A stretch of 64,000 bases of DNA, from positions 62,001 through 126,000 of the forward strand of contig JADILV010000021.1 in NCBI GenBank assembly GCA_017695115.1, given 5' to 3'. This DNA comes from Candidatus Cryptobacteroides avicola (GTDB lineage: Bacteria; Bacteroidota; Bacteroidia; Bacteroidales; UBA932). Below the pieces are notes generated by a model that did no database searches, was not told the DNA's origin, and saw nothing but the letters and a program-made list of their open reading frames with translations. Below are positions 1 to 9,479 of this stretch, piece after piece. The translations under genes were made by a program, and so were the position numbers. Positions within the stretch are counted from its first letter, which is position 1. Every line of letters begins with the position of its first letter.

Positions 1-1
1 T

Positions 2-538
2 ACCGCCATCCTCGACAAGATGGAGCAGTTGAAAAAGGAGCTTGAAGCGCACGGACATACTGTGAAGATCGATGACAGGGATACTCTCCGTCCGGGATTC
101 AAGTTTGCCGAGTGGGAGCTGAAAGGAGTGCCTGTAAGGATTGCTATAGGCCCGCGCGATCTGGAGAACGGCCAGGTAGAGCTCGCCAGAAGGGACACTC
201 TGGAAAAATCCTCTGTACCTCAGGAGGGACTGGGGAGGAGAATCGAGGACCTGCTCGATGAAATACAGAAGAATATCTATTCCAAGGCATTGAAATTCAG
301 GGATGACAATATAGTAAAAGTGGATACGTGGGATGAATTCAAGACCAGGATCGAGGACGGCGGCTTCCTGCTTTGCCACTGGGACGGGACTACCGAGACC
401 GAGGAAAAGATCAAGGAAGAGACCAAGGCCACTATAAGGTGTATCCCTATAGATACTGCGGTGTGCGAAGAGGAAGGGAAGTGCATCTATTCAGGCAAGC
501 CTTCGCACAGGAGAGTGCTTTTCGCCAGATCATATTAG
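2..538 (+). CDS. proS: Prolyl-tRNA synthetase, C-terminal part (truncated by window start)
   Basis: Frame open from base 2; C-terminal anticodon-binding and ProRS C-terminal signature ([24 protein letters not shown]...FLLCHWDGT...[18 protein letters not shown]). Confidence 0.93.
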   Translation, partial: TAILDKMEQLKKELEAHGHTVKIDDRDTLRPGFKFAEWELKGVPVRIAIGPRDLENGQVELARRDTLEKSSVPQEGLGRRIEDLLDEIQKNIYSKALKFRDDNIVKVDTWDEFKTRIEDGGFLLCHWDGTTETEEKIKEETKATIRCIPIDTAVCEEEGKCIYSGKPSHRRVLFARSY

Positions 539-576
539 CGGACATTCACGTTACTGTTTAACTTAATTCATTGCTT

Positions 577-1692
577 ATGAGAACATTCTGTTTGCCGGTC
601 CTTATCCTGTCCTTTCTTTCTGCAGTTCCGATGGAAGCTCAGGACAGCCTGCTTACCGAGTCGCAGAAAGCTGCTGCCGATGCGGCTATAGCCTTGCAGG
701 CGACTCCGCAGCCTGTTGAGGTGCAGAAGGTCAGGTACTGGACAAACTCCCTTCAGACCAAGCTGGATTTCGGACAGACTTCACTTACAAACTGGTCTGC
801 CGGAGGCAACAACACCGTGTCTTTAAAGACTTTCATTGACGGAAGTGCAAATTACAGCAAGGACAAGATGTTCTGGAACAACCGTCTCCAGCTTGATTAC
901 GGGTTCCTGTATTCGGCGGACAAGCCGATTCTGCAGAAAAGCGACGACAGAATCTATCTGGAAAGCAAGTGGGGGCTTCAGGCCACGGGCAAACTGTACT
1001 ATTCGGCTGATTTCAGTTTCAGGTCACAGTTCACGAACACTTATGAGTATCCTACTCCGTCAACCAAGGCTGACGGGACAGCGTTAGGAGAAGGGGAGGA
1101 GTACAAGGCGCAAGACTGGAAGGCTGCGCGGGTCCTCAAATCCGGATTCCTTTCCCCTGCTACTACCACTCTGGGTCTCGGTCTTGACTACAAGCCGTTG
1201 AGCTGGCTGTCGGTGAACCTTGCTCCGCTTACGGGCAGCATCGTAATTGTCGACAACCCCGAACTCAGGTCTGCCAACGGACAGCCGTTCAGGAAACAAT
1301 ACAAGGACATGGCTGACGCGGATCTTCCGAGAGATGAAGCGGGGCTCATACTCGGAAGCTGTTATAAACCTGTAAAATTCCAGTTCGGTGCACAGCTGAA
1401 GGTGGATTTCAAGTTCAATGTCAACGACAACTTCGCATTTTCATCCCAGGTAGTGCTGTTCTCCGACTATCTGGACGATCCGCAGAACATGCGTGTGAAC
1501 TGGGATGCAAGGATTGACTGGAAACTGGCGAAATTCTTCTCGTTCACGATTATTACAAACATGATTTATGACGACAATGTCTTGATTGTGAATGAGAAAG
1601 ATTTGGACAGATATCCTAACGGCAAGCAGAGGGTACAGTTCAAGGAGTCGCTTTCATTCGGTTTTGTATATACTTTTGCGACGAAATCATAG
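577..1692 (+). CDS. DUF3078 domain-containing protein (secreted, beta-rich)
   Basis: Signal peptide; WxxGGNNTVSLKTF...NRLQLDYGFLYSADKP.. typical of DUF3078 proteins. Confidence 0.8.
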   Translation: MRTFCLPVLILSFLSAVPMEAQDSLLTESQKAAADAAIALQATPQPVEVQKVRYWTNSLQTKLDFGQTSLTNWSAGGNNTVSLKTFIDGSANYSKDKMFWNNRLQLDYGFLYSADKPILQKSDDRIYLESKWGLQATGKLYYSADFSFRSQFTNTYEYPTPSTKADGTALGEGEEYKAQDWKAARVLKSGFLSPATTTLGLGLDYKPLSWLSVNLAPLTGSIVIVDNPELRSANGQPFRKQYKDMADADLPRDEAGLILGSCYKPVKFQFGAQLKVDFKFNVNDNFAFSSQVVLFSDYLDDPQNMRVNWDARIDWKLAKFFSFTIITNMIYDDNVLIVNEKDLDRYPNGKQRVQFKESLSFGFVYTFATKS

Positions 1693-1700
1693 ATGCGGAT

Positions 1701-3236
1701 ATGCAGCATGCATTCGATTCAATACTGACCGGGCTGTTTGGGGAAATGTCCTCCAGACAGCCCGCTCTGTCTGGAAGCAGGCCGTCTGTCCTGCTGGCCG
1801 TCAGCGGCGGTATAGATTCCATGTGTATGGCCGGACTGTTCAAGGGCAGTGCTGCGGCAATGGACTTCGCAGTGGCGCATTGTAATTTTTCACTTCGGGG
1901 AAAAGAAAGCGACTCGGACGAGTCTTTGGTATCCGCATGGGCGGAAAGAAACGGAGTGAAACTGCATGTGAAGCGTTTCGATACCAGGGAATTCGCTGCC
2001 GGAAAGGGGCTGAGCATAGAGATGGCCGCCAGGGAGCTCCGGTACGGATGGTTTGCCGGCTTGTGTGACGAATACGGCTATGATGCCGTGGCAGTGGCGC
2101 ATAACGCAAACGACAATGCCGAGACTCTGTTTCTGAATCTTTTGCGCGGTACGGGAGTCAGAGGTCTGTCCGGGATGAAACCGTTGTCTCCTCTTCCGTA
2201 TTCCAAAGCCGGCATGGAGCCGGAGCGCGGAACCGGACGTCCTTTTCTGATACGTCCTCTCCTGTCGTTCACAAGGAAGCAGATAGAAGGTTATGTATTT
2301 GCGCATAAAGTGTCTTACCATGACGACAGGACGAACTTCGAGACTGAGTATAAACGGAATAAGGTACGTAATCTGGTCTTTCCTCTCCTGGAGCAGATCA
2401 ATCCCTCTTTCATAAGGACGGTGAACCGGGAAATGGAATATTTTTCCCAGGTGGGCGCGATCGCAGACGACTATTATGCCTCTTGTCCTGAAGGTGTCTT
2501 TTCAGACTCGGGTTCTGAAGGCGGCAGGGCAGACATAGCCGGACTTGTGGCCCTTCCGCACTGGGAATATCTGCTGTACAGGTTTCTTGACGGTTACGGA
2601 TTCCGCCCGCCTGTAATTTCATCTTTGGCGGACCTTCTGAAAAGCAGCCGGACTGTATCCGGTAAGGTTTTCCGTTCGGAAAACTATACTGTGGTTACAT
2701 CCGGTACGGAACTGATTGTCAGCAGGAACCTCTCCTGTCCTGATATGCCCGGGACGGAACACGGACCTTTTTCGAGACGGCGCGGGACGCTGCCTGCCTC
2801 TTTCGGGGATTTCCCGGCCGGGTCTGCCGAAGTAATGACTGTACATGCTCCCGGAGACTATTTTTTCAACGGTCTGTCGTTTTCCGTAAGCCTGACGGAG
2901 AGGAAATCGCTTGAATCTCTGGCCGCACCGGCAGGAACCCTGTATTTTGATGCACGGAAAATGCCGTTTCCTTTCCTTTGCAGGAAATGGATGAAAGGGG
3001 ACTGGATGGTCCCTCTTGGAATGAAGGGCAGGAAGAAAATAAGCGATTTGTTTACAGATCTTAAATTCAGTGTGCCGGACAAGTCAAAAGCCGTCATACT
3101 TGTGAGTCCAGGGCTCGGTACGGGATCTGATTCCGGCCACGGTCATCGTGTAGCTGCTGTCCTGGGAGTAAGATCAGATAATGCGACAAGGATTACGGAT
3201 GATACGGATAATGTATTGACGGTTAGAATCAAGTAA
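1701..3236 (+). CDS. tilS: tRNA(Ile)-lysidine synthetase
   Basis: PP-loop SGGIDSM, HCNFSLRGKESDSDE, AVAHNANDNAETLFLNLLRGTG; TilS C-terminal domain. Confidence 0.93.
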   Translation: MQHAFDSILTGLFGEMSSRQPALSGSRPSVLLAVSGGIDSMCMAGLFKGSAAAMDFAVAHCNFSLRGKESDSDESLVSAWAERNGVKLHVKRFDTREFAAGKGLSIEMAARELRYGWFAGLCDEYGYDAVAVAHNANDNAETLFLNLLRGTGVRGLSGMKPLSPLPYSKAGMEPERGTGRPFLIRPLLSFTRKQIEGYVFAHKVSYHDDRTNFETEYKRNKVRNLVFPLLEQINPSFIRTVNREMEYFSQVGAIADDYYASCPEGVFSDSGSEGGRADIAGLVALPHWEYLLYRFLDGYGFRPPVISSLADLLKSSRTVSGKVFRSENYTVVTSGTELIVSRNLSCPDMPGTEHGPFSRRRGTLPASFGDFPAGSAEVMTVHAPGDYFFNGLSFSVSLTERKSLESLAAPAGTLYFDARKMPFPFLCRKWMKGDWMVPLGMKGRKKISDLFTDLKFSVPDKSKAVILVSPGLGTGSDSGHGHRVAAVLGVRSDNATRITDDTDNVLTVRIK

Positions 3237-3247
3237 ATCCAGATTTG

Positions 3248-3991
3248 ATGGAACGGTCCGAATTCAAAATAGAGATATGCGCCAATTCGGTGCAGAGCTG
3301 TGTCAAGGCTTCTCTGGGAGGGGCGGACAGGGTGGAGCTGTGTGCGGGTATTCCTGAAGGGGGCACTACGCCTTCTGCCGGCATGATCCGCTCTGCAAGG
3401 GAATCAGTCGGCATAGGGCTGAATGTGATAATACGTCCTCGCGGCGGGGATTTCCTGTATTCGGAAGAGGAGGTGAGGCAGATGCTTTACGACATAGAGA
3501 CCGCGAAGGATCTCGGAGCTGACGGACTGGTGTTCGGGGCTCTCTGCCCTGACGGGGAAATTGACATGAGGGTTATGTCCCGTCTGATGTCTGCAGCCGG
3601 AAACCTGCCTGTGACTTTTCACAGGGCATTCGACCATGCAAAGGATCCGTTGGGGGCTCTGGAGAATATAATCAGTCTCGGATGTGTCCGCATCCTCACT
3701 TCCGGACAGAGGGCAAATGCAGAACTTGGATCCGGTCTTCTCTCCCTGCTGGTGGAAAAGGCCGGCAGGCGTATCATTATCATGCCAGGATGTGGGGTCA
3801 ATGCCTCTAATATCAGGCAAATAGCAACTGTTTCAGGTGCACGGGAATTTCATTTCTCCGCCAGAAAGCCGGTCGAAAGCCGTATGGTGTACCGCAATCC
3901 GTCCGCGACAATGGGGGACGGCAGCGATGATTATTCGGTGCCTGTAACATCCTCGGATATAGTACGGGAGACGATAGCAGCATTGCTGTAG
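3248..3991 (+). CDS. cutC: Copper homeostasis protein CutC
   Basis: EICANSVQSCVKASLGGADRVELCAGIPEGGTTPSAG and MIRPRGGDFLYSEEE motifs of CutC. Confidence 0.92.
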   Translation: MERSEFKIEICANSVQSCVKASLGGADRVELCAGIPEGGTTPSAGMIRSARESVGIGLNVIIRPRGGDFLYSEEEVRQMLYDIETAKDLGADGLVFGALCPDGEIDMRVMSRLMSAAGNLPVTFHRAFDHAKDPLGALENIISLGCVRILTSGQRANAELGSGLLSLLVEKAGRRIIIMPGCGVNASNIRQIATVSGAREFHFSARKPVESRMVYRNPSATMGDGSDDYSVPVTSSDIVRETIAALL

Positions 3992-4005
3992 TGTCTCCGA
4001 GGCAA

Positions 4006-4098
4006 ACATCAGGCCGGTCTCATTCAGAACCCCTCCCGCTTGCGCGGGTCCTCCCCTGTGCGGGGTGCAACGGTTCTTCATCGAGACCGGCCTGATGT
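4006..4098. repeat. Large structured inverted repeat (16-bp perfect arms with nested hairpins) between convergent genes
   Basis: acatcaggccggtctc (4006-4021) / gagaccggcctgatgt (4083-4098); inner gaacc/ggttc and two small hairpins cccgc-ttgc-gcggg and cccc-tgtgc-gggg. Confidence 0.8.
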
Positions 4099-4123
4099 CT
4101 GTTGTCAGAACGGAATATTCCGG

Positions 4124-5902
4124 CTATTTTATTTCTATTTCGTATGGCATTCTGGCATAGACCTGACCTGTCCTGGTCCCGTTCCAGTCCATGAACGCCT
4201 CCTCGATTCCTTCAAACGGAGTCCCTGCGAACACTTTTGCGTTGTCACCATTAAAGGCCTGCATGAGTTTCTCCATAGTGGTCAGAGGCTTCGGATATTC
4301 CACTATCTGCCAGTTCGCAAGATCCTGGCCGTAATCTCCGTCAGCAGAAGCCGCTGCATAGAGTATGGCATCCTTGATGGTGCCTATCTGGTCTACAAGC
4401 CCGAGGTCGAGGGCATCGCTGCCGGCCCATACCCTTCCTTGTGCGATAGAATCCACGTATGATTTGTCCAGATTCCTGCCGTCGGCTACTATGCTTGTGA
4501 ACTTGTCGTATATTTTCTCTACCGAAGCCTGCATGTAAGCCGTTTCCGCTTTGTCCAAAGGACGGAATCCGGAGTACATGTCCCCGTGCCTGTTTGTAGA
4601 TACGGCCGTAATGTTGACATGTGCGATATCTTCGAGAGTCCCGCTGAAATCAGGAATCATACTGAATACTCCGATAGATCCTGTGAGAGTTCCTGCATTC
4701 GTGAAAATGTAGTCACAGCTGTTTGAAATCCAGTACCCGCCGGAAGCCGCGTATGCACCGTATGATGCAATGACCGGTTTGTCCTGACGGAGCAGGTCTA
4801 TTTCTGTCTTTATCTTTTCAGACGCGAATACGCTTCCTCCAGGGGAGCTTACCCTGAATACCACGGCCTTTACCGTAGAGTCTTTGCGCACATCGGCGAT
4901 GATGGATGCAAATCTGTCTCCTGCAACCTGTTCCGGCTCGGACCCGTTCACAATATCTCCGTTGGCATAGATGACCGCAATCTTGTTTTCAGCCTTGAAA
5001 TTCGGAAGGACTTTCAGTTTTGCATAGTCAGTAAGTGAAACCATAGGGACATTTTCAGTCTGCCCGGCATCGAAGTAGTCGCTGAGTTTCTGTTTGAGCT
5101 GTTCACGGGTGAGGAGTTCATCGACGAGCCCGTTGTTGAGAAAATCTTCGGAAAAATTAAGTTTCAGGTTGTCTATCAGAGAGTTGAAATCATCTTGACT
5201 TATCTCCCTTGCAGAAGCTATGGTAGAAGTCCAGTTGTTCCAGATGGCGTCGAGCAGTTCCTGGTTCTGCTGCAGGTTTTCAGGGCTCGGACTGTCTTTT
5301 ATGAACATTTCGCCTGCTGATTTGTACTTCCCGTGGCGGATAAGCTGTACATTCACCCCCAGCTTGTCAAGAATGTCCTTTAGAAAGATCATCTGTGAGG
5401 AGAGACCTGAAATCAGGCTCATTGTACCTTCGTGGACGCTCATATAGACCTTGTCTGATGCTGAGGCCAGATAGTACCCCGGAGTGGAAGGTGTTTCCAT
5501 ATAGGAAATTACCGCCTTGCCGCTTCTGCGGAAACCGTCGATTGCGGTCCTGAGTTCCTCGATTTCGGCAATTCCGCCTGAAACCATATCCGGACGCATG
5601 TACATGTATTTGATGGCCGGGTCGGCAGCGGCAGCGTCAATGGCCTGGATGGCATCCCAGATTCCGATGACAGTCATGTTGTTGCCTTGAAGCTGGCTGA
5701 TAGGGTCCGTTTCGGTCGTCTGCTCGCTGACGGCTATTTTGGAGAAATCCAGAGAAAGTACTGCTGTGCGTGGCATTACCGGCTGGCTGCTTCCGAGGGC
5801 TGCGAGGGATCCGATGAATGCAAGCGAGAAAAAGAAGAACACCAGTCCGACCAGGAAGAACCCCAGCATGGCGGCCAGTGTCATTTTGATGAATTCTTTC
5901 AT
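4124..5902 (-). CDS. sppA: Signal peptide peptidase SppA, 67K type
   Basis: Duplicated S49 peptidase domains; VFRVSSPGGSVFASEKI, SYGAYAASGGYWISNSCDYIFTNAGTLTGSIGV; start chosen at MKEFIKMTLAAMLGFF. Confidence 0.93.
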   Translation of the reverse strand: MKEFIKMTLAAMLGFFLVGLVFFFFSLAFIGSLAALGSSQPVMPRTAVLSLDFSKIAVSEQTTETDPISQLQGNNMTVIGIWDAIQAIDAAAADPAIKYMYMRPDMVSGGIAEIEELRTAIDGFRRSGKAVISYMETPSTPGYYLASASDKVYMSVHEGTMSLISGLSSQMIFLKDILDKLGVNVQLIRHGKYKSAGEMFIKDSPSPENLQQNQELLDAIWNNWTSTIASAREISQDDFNSLIDNLKLNFSEDFLNNGLVDELLTREQLKQKLSDYFDAGQTENVPMVSLTDYAKLKVLPNFKAENKIAVIYANGDIVNGSEPEQVAGDRFASIIADVRKDSTVKAVVFRVSSPGGSVFASEKIKTEIDLLRQDKPVIASYGAYAASGGYWISNSCDYIFTNAGTLTGSIGVFSMIPDFSGTLEDIAHVNITAVSTNRHGDMYSGFRPLDKAETAYMQASVEKIYDKFTSIVADGRNLDKSYVDSIAQGRVWAGSDALDLGLVDQIGTIKDAILYAAASADGDYGQDLANWQIVEYPKPLTTMEKLMQAFNGDNAKVFAGTPFEGIEEAFMDWNGTRTGQVYARMPYEIEIK

Positions 5903-6023
5903 ATTAAGTTGTTTTATAATGATTACAGCTGTAGCCGCGGAAAGCGGCAATCATTCAAAGTTACGAAAAAAAATCGTATCTCGGTAAATTTTATTACTTT
6001 TGCACTCTTTGCTGAAGTGTAAT

Positions 6024-8156
6024 ATGAAGATTATAAAACATATACGGTATGTCATAGCCATTATCTCCTGCTGTGCCGGCATAGTCTGGGACGCATCGGG
6101 GCAGGTGGCTGTGGCGGATACAGCAGGTCTGTATGGTGAAAGGAAGGACAGTCTGGATGCGGCGGTGTATGTGTCGCGACAGAGCGGAAATTATCTGAAA
6201 AAGGGCTCTCCGATAAGGACAGAGGTCATTTCATCTGCCGGTCTCCATAAAATGGCATGCTGCACCCTGGCCGAGAGTTTCGAGAACTCGGCGAGTGTGA
6301 CTGTCGGATATTCCGATGCCGTGACCGGTGCCCGTCAGATACGTCTGCTGGGGCTCTCGGGAGTGTATACGCAGATGCTTGACGAGAACCGTCCGGTTAT
6401 GAGAGGGCTGGCTTCCCCGTTCGGGCTTTCGTATGTCCCCGGCCAGTGGCTGGAGAGCATACAGATAGCGAAAGGGGCTTCTTCCGTGATAAACGGAGTC
6501 GAGTCGATGACCGGCCAGATAAATATGGAGCACCGGAAGCCGACCGATGAAAAACCTCTGTTCCTCAATGCTTCTGTCATGAGCGATACGAAGGTGGATT
6601 TCAATGCGGCATCATCGCTCCAGATGGGATACAGATGGAGTACGGCCATACTTGGGCATGTGTCCGGCAACTTCAAGAGTTTCGACCACAACCATGACGG
6701 GTATATGGACGATCCGGAAATGCTGCAGTTCAGTCTTGCCAACAGGTGGCTGTATATGGCGGACAGCGGAGTGCAGGTGCGTTTCGGGTTCAAGGCTCTG
6801 CAGGATTCGCGCAGAGGAGGGCAGGAAGGCTATGACCATGAAAAATACAGCCTGTCCAACACTCTGCCGTGGGGGTCGGACATCCTTAACCGTTCGCTCA
6901 ACGGATATCTGAAAGTCGGCATCCCGCTTGCGGAGGACAATTCACGGAATATCGCTGTAGTGGCTGATTATACTCTGTATGACATGGATTCATGGTTCGG
7001 CTCTACGAAATATCTTGGACAGCAGCATTCGGGATTCATCAACGTGATGTACCAGCATGAGATAAACGGGGCGCACAAGTTCACGGCAGGGCTCGGTTCC
7101 ACTTATGACATGCTGGATGAGGACTTTGCCCGCACCGTACTTTACCCTGACCCCGCTTTCGCTTCCGTCAGCAAAAAAGGACTGACCTCTCTTTTCAATG
7201 CCGGAGTTTTCGGTGAATATACATATCATGCCGGGGACAAGTTCACCGCGATAGCCGGCGTAAGGGGCGAATGGTACAGCCGGGACGGGTTCAAGTGCTC
7301 TCCACGTGCGACAGTCAAATATTCTCCTGTCGAACAGATCATCATCAGGCTCAACGGAGGAAGGGGACTGAGGTATTCGATGCCCCTGGTAGACAATATC
7401 GGGGTCCTCTCGACCGGCAAGGCCTTCAAAGGTATGTTCAATGACCATATCCTGGAAGATTCATGGACCTACGGAGGCAATGTAACGTACTATCTGCCTT
7501 TCGGCGCGTCAGACAACACCTATATCAGTTTCGACTATTTCCATACAGGATTCTGCCAGCAGATGGTCGTGGATTATGAGCATGAGGTCAATGTGATAGA
7601 TTTCTATGCCCTGGACGGAAAACGGTCATTCACTGATAATTTCCAGATAGATTTCAATGTCGAGCCTGTCGAGCGGTTTACAGTCACGGCCACTTTCAGA
7701 TATACTGACGCCAGGATCGAGCTGAAAGACAGGGGGCTGGTAGAGAAACCGATGACGAGCCGGTACAAGGGGGTGCTGAATCTCCAGTATGCGACCAGGC
7801 TCAGCAAATGGATATTCGACTTTACCGCTTCTCTCAACGGGCCTTCAAGAGTGTACGGCTTTATGGAGGGACTTGAGGACTCTGACGGGAATCTCCTGTA
7901 CAAAGACGGGCATACGCCGGCATATCCGATGCTTTACGCCCAGATAACAAGGAGGCTCAAAGGCCTGGACATCTATATAGGAGGGGAGAACCTTACCAAT
8001 TTCCGTCAGAAGGATGTGATAATAGGAGCTGCCAGGGACCGGGACGGTATCGTGAACCCGCGCCAGCCTTCGTTCGACGCAAGTGCGGTATGGGGACCTC
8101 TCATGGGGATGAAGTTCTATGCCGGAGTCCGTTTCACTCTCTGGAAAAAACTTTGA
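6024..8156 (+). CDS. TonB-dependent outer-membrane receptor (probably metal related)
   Basis: Plug domain (SVTVGYSDAVTGARQIRLLGLSGVYTQMLDENRPVMRGL), C-terminal beta-barrel; followed by an HMA protein. Confidence 0.85.
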   Translation: MKIIKHIRYVIAIISCCAGIVWDASGQVAVADTAGLYGERKDSLDAAVYVSRQSGNYLKKGSPIRTEVISSAGLHKMACCTLAESFENSASVTVGYSDAVTGARQIRLLGLSGVYTQMLDENRPVMRGLASPFGLSYVPGQWLESIQIAKGASSVINGVESMTGQINMEHRKPTDEKPLFLNASVMSDTKVDFNAASSLQMGYRWSTAILGHVSGNFKSFDHNHDGYMDDPEMLQFSLANRWLYMADSGVQVRFGFKALQDSRRGGQEGYDHEKYSLSNTLPWGSDILNRSLNGYLKVGIPLAEDNSRNIAVVADYTLYDMDSWFGSTKYLGQQHSGFINVMYQHEINGAHKFTAGLGSTYDMLDEDFARTVLYPDPAFASVSKKGLTSLFNAGVFGEYTYHAGDKFTAIAGVRGEWYSRDGFKCSPRATVKYSPVEQIIIRLNGGRGLRYSMPLVDNIGVLSTGKAFKGMFNDHILEDSWTYGGNVTYYLPFGASDNTYISFDYFHTGFCQQMVVDYEHEVNVIDFYALDGKRSFTDNFQIDFNVEPVERFTVTATFRYTDARIELKDRGLVEKPMTSRYKGVLNLQYATRLSKWIFDFTASLNGPSRVYGFMEGLEDSDGNLLYKDGHTPAYPMLYAQITRRLKGLDIYIGGENLTNFRQKDVIIGAARDRDGIVNPRQPSFDASAVWGPLMGMKFYAGVRFTLWKKL

Positions 8157-8208
8157 CGGACTTGTCATTCCGTCAGGAGGAAAAATTGTCAATAACTTTA
8201 TTAAGAAA

Positions 8209-8595
8209 ATGATAGGAACAATAAAGAAATCTGCCATTGCCATCTTGCTGGCAGGATGTTTACAGACGGTATCTGCCGGACAGGAGGCGTACTGTGCCGG
8301 AATGCCGGGAATCGGGTGCGCGGTGGAGGCAGGAGCTGCTGCCGGGCCAAAGAAAGAGCTGAAGACGGTCAGGTTCTCGGTAAGCATGCATTGCGAGAAC
8401 TGTGTCAGGAAAATCACCGAGAACATTTCGTTCGAAAAAGGTGTGAAAGACCTGGAAATTTCTTTGGAGGACAAGGAAGTGACGGTCACTTATGACCCTG
8501 CCAAGACTGATCCGGACAGGCTCGCGGAGGCCATACGTTCGCTGGGCTATACCGTTGAGAGGCAGAAGTCTGATGATACTGTAGAAAAAGAATAA
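8209..8595 (+). CDS. Secreted heavy-metal-associated (HMA) domain protein
   Basis: Signal peptide then KTVRFSVSMHCENCVRKITENISFEKGVKDLEISLEDKEVTVTYDP; CxxC HMA motif. Confidence 0.85.
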   Translation: MIGTIKKSAIAILLAGCLQTVSAGQEAYCAGMPGIGCAVEAGAAAGPKKELKTVRFSVSMHCENCVRKITENISFEKGVKDLEISLEDKEVTVTYDPAKTDPDRLAEAIRSLGYTVERQKSDDTVEKE

Positions 8596-8609
8596 GTTTA
8601 CGTGGCTAT

Positions 8610-9479
8610 ATGTTCGAGATAGTTTCAAAAGAAATGCTGACTCCGGCGATATGCCGGATGAAAGTACACGCACCGCGGCTTGCGGCTTCGGCACAGCCGG
8701 GGCAGTTCCTGATAGTGCGCCCGAATGAGCATGGCGAGCGCATCCCTCTTACCATAAGCGACTATGACCGGGATAACGGGACCGTGACTATCGTCACCCA
8801 GAAGATAGGCGCATCCACTTCGGAGATATGCTCTTTCGAAGCCGGAGATGCTTTCAGTGATGTGGTCGGTCCTTTAGGAGTGCCGTCGGAGTTTACCGAA
8901 AAAAGCGACGGGGAACTTGCAGGGCAGAGATATATCTTCATAGCCGGAGGTGTCGGGACCGCTCCTGTCTATCCGCAGGTCAAGTACCTGCATTCCAAGG
9001 GGGTGCCTGTGGATGTGATTATCGGAGCCAAGAATGCGGGGCTTCTCATATATAAGGAAGAGATGGCGTCAGTGTGCGATCATCTGTACATCTGCACTGA
9101 TGACGGCTCTGAAGGATTCAAGGGGATGGTGACCGGGCTGCTCGAGAAGCTGGTTCTTGAAGACGGAAACAGGTACACGCAGGCTGTGGCCATAGGTCCG
9201 ATGATAATGATGAAGTTCGCTACGCTCACGGCAAAGAAGCTGGGGCTTCCGATGATAGTGAGCCTTAATACTCTGATGGTCGACGGGACCGGAATGTGCG
9301 GGGCGTGCAGGGTGACAGTAGGGGGCAGGACCCGTTTCGCCTGTGTCGAAGGGCCCGAGTTTGACGGCTATGAGGTGGACTTCGATGAAGCCATGCGCCG
9401 TCAGGGAATGTACCGGAGTCAGGAACATGATGCAGAAGAACGTTATGAACATGAATGCAAGATAGGGAGGGGCAGATAA
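8610..9479 (+). CDS. Sulfide/dihydroorotate dehydrogenase-like FAD/NAD-binding protein (NfnA-like)
   Basis: Ferredoxin-reductase fold; GPLGVPSE, FIAGGVGTAPVYPQVKYL, C-terminal MVDGTGMCGACRVTVGG iron-sulfur motif. Confidence 0.88.
   Translation: MFEIVSKEMLTPAICRMKVHAPRLAASAQPGQFLIVRPNEHGERIPLTISDYDRDNGTVTIVTQKIGASTSEICSFEAGDAFSDVVGPLGVPSEFTEKSDGELAGQRYIFIAGGVGTAPVYPQVKYLHSKGVPVDVIIGAKNAGLLIYKEEMASVCDHLYICTDDGSEGFKGMVTGLLEKLVLEDGNRYTQAVAIGPMIMMKFATLTAKKLGLPMIVSLNTLMVDGTGMCGACRVTVGGRTRFACVEGPEFDGYEVDFDEAMRRQGMYRSQEHDAEERYEHECKIGRGR

Noticed and set aside
4040-4462. Plus-strand 140-aa ORF across the palindrome and sppA 3' end
   Set aside because: Antisense to sppA and begins inside the structured repeat; no recognisable domain.
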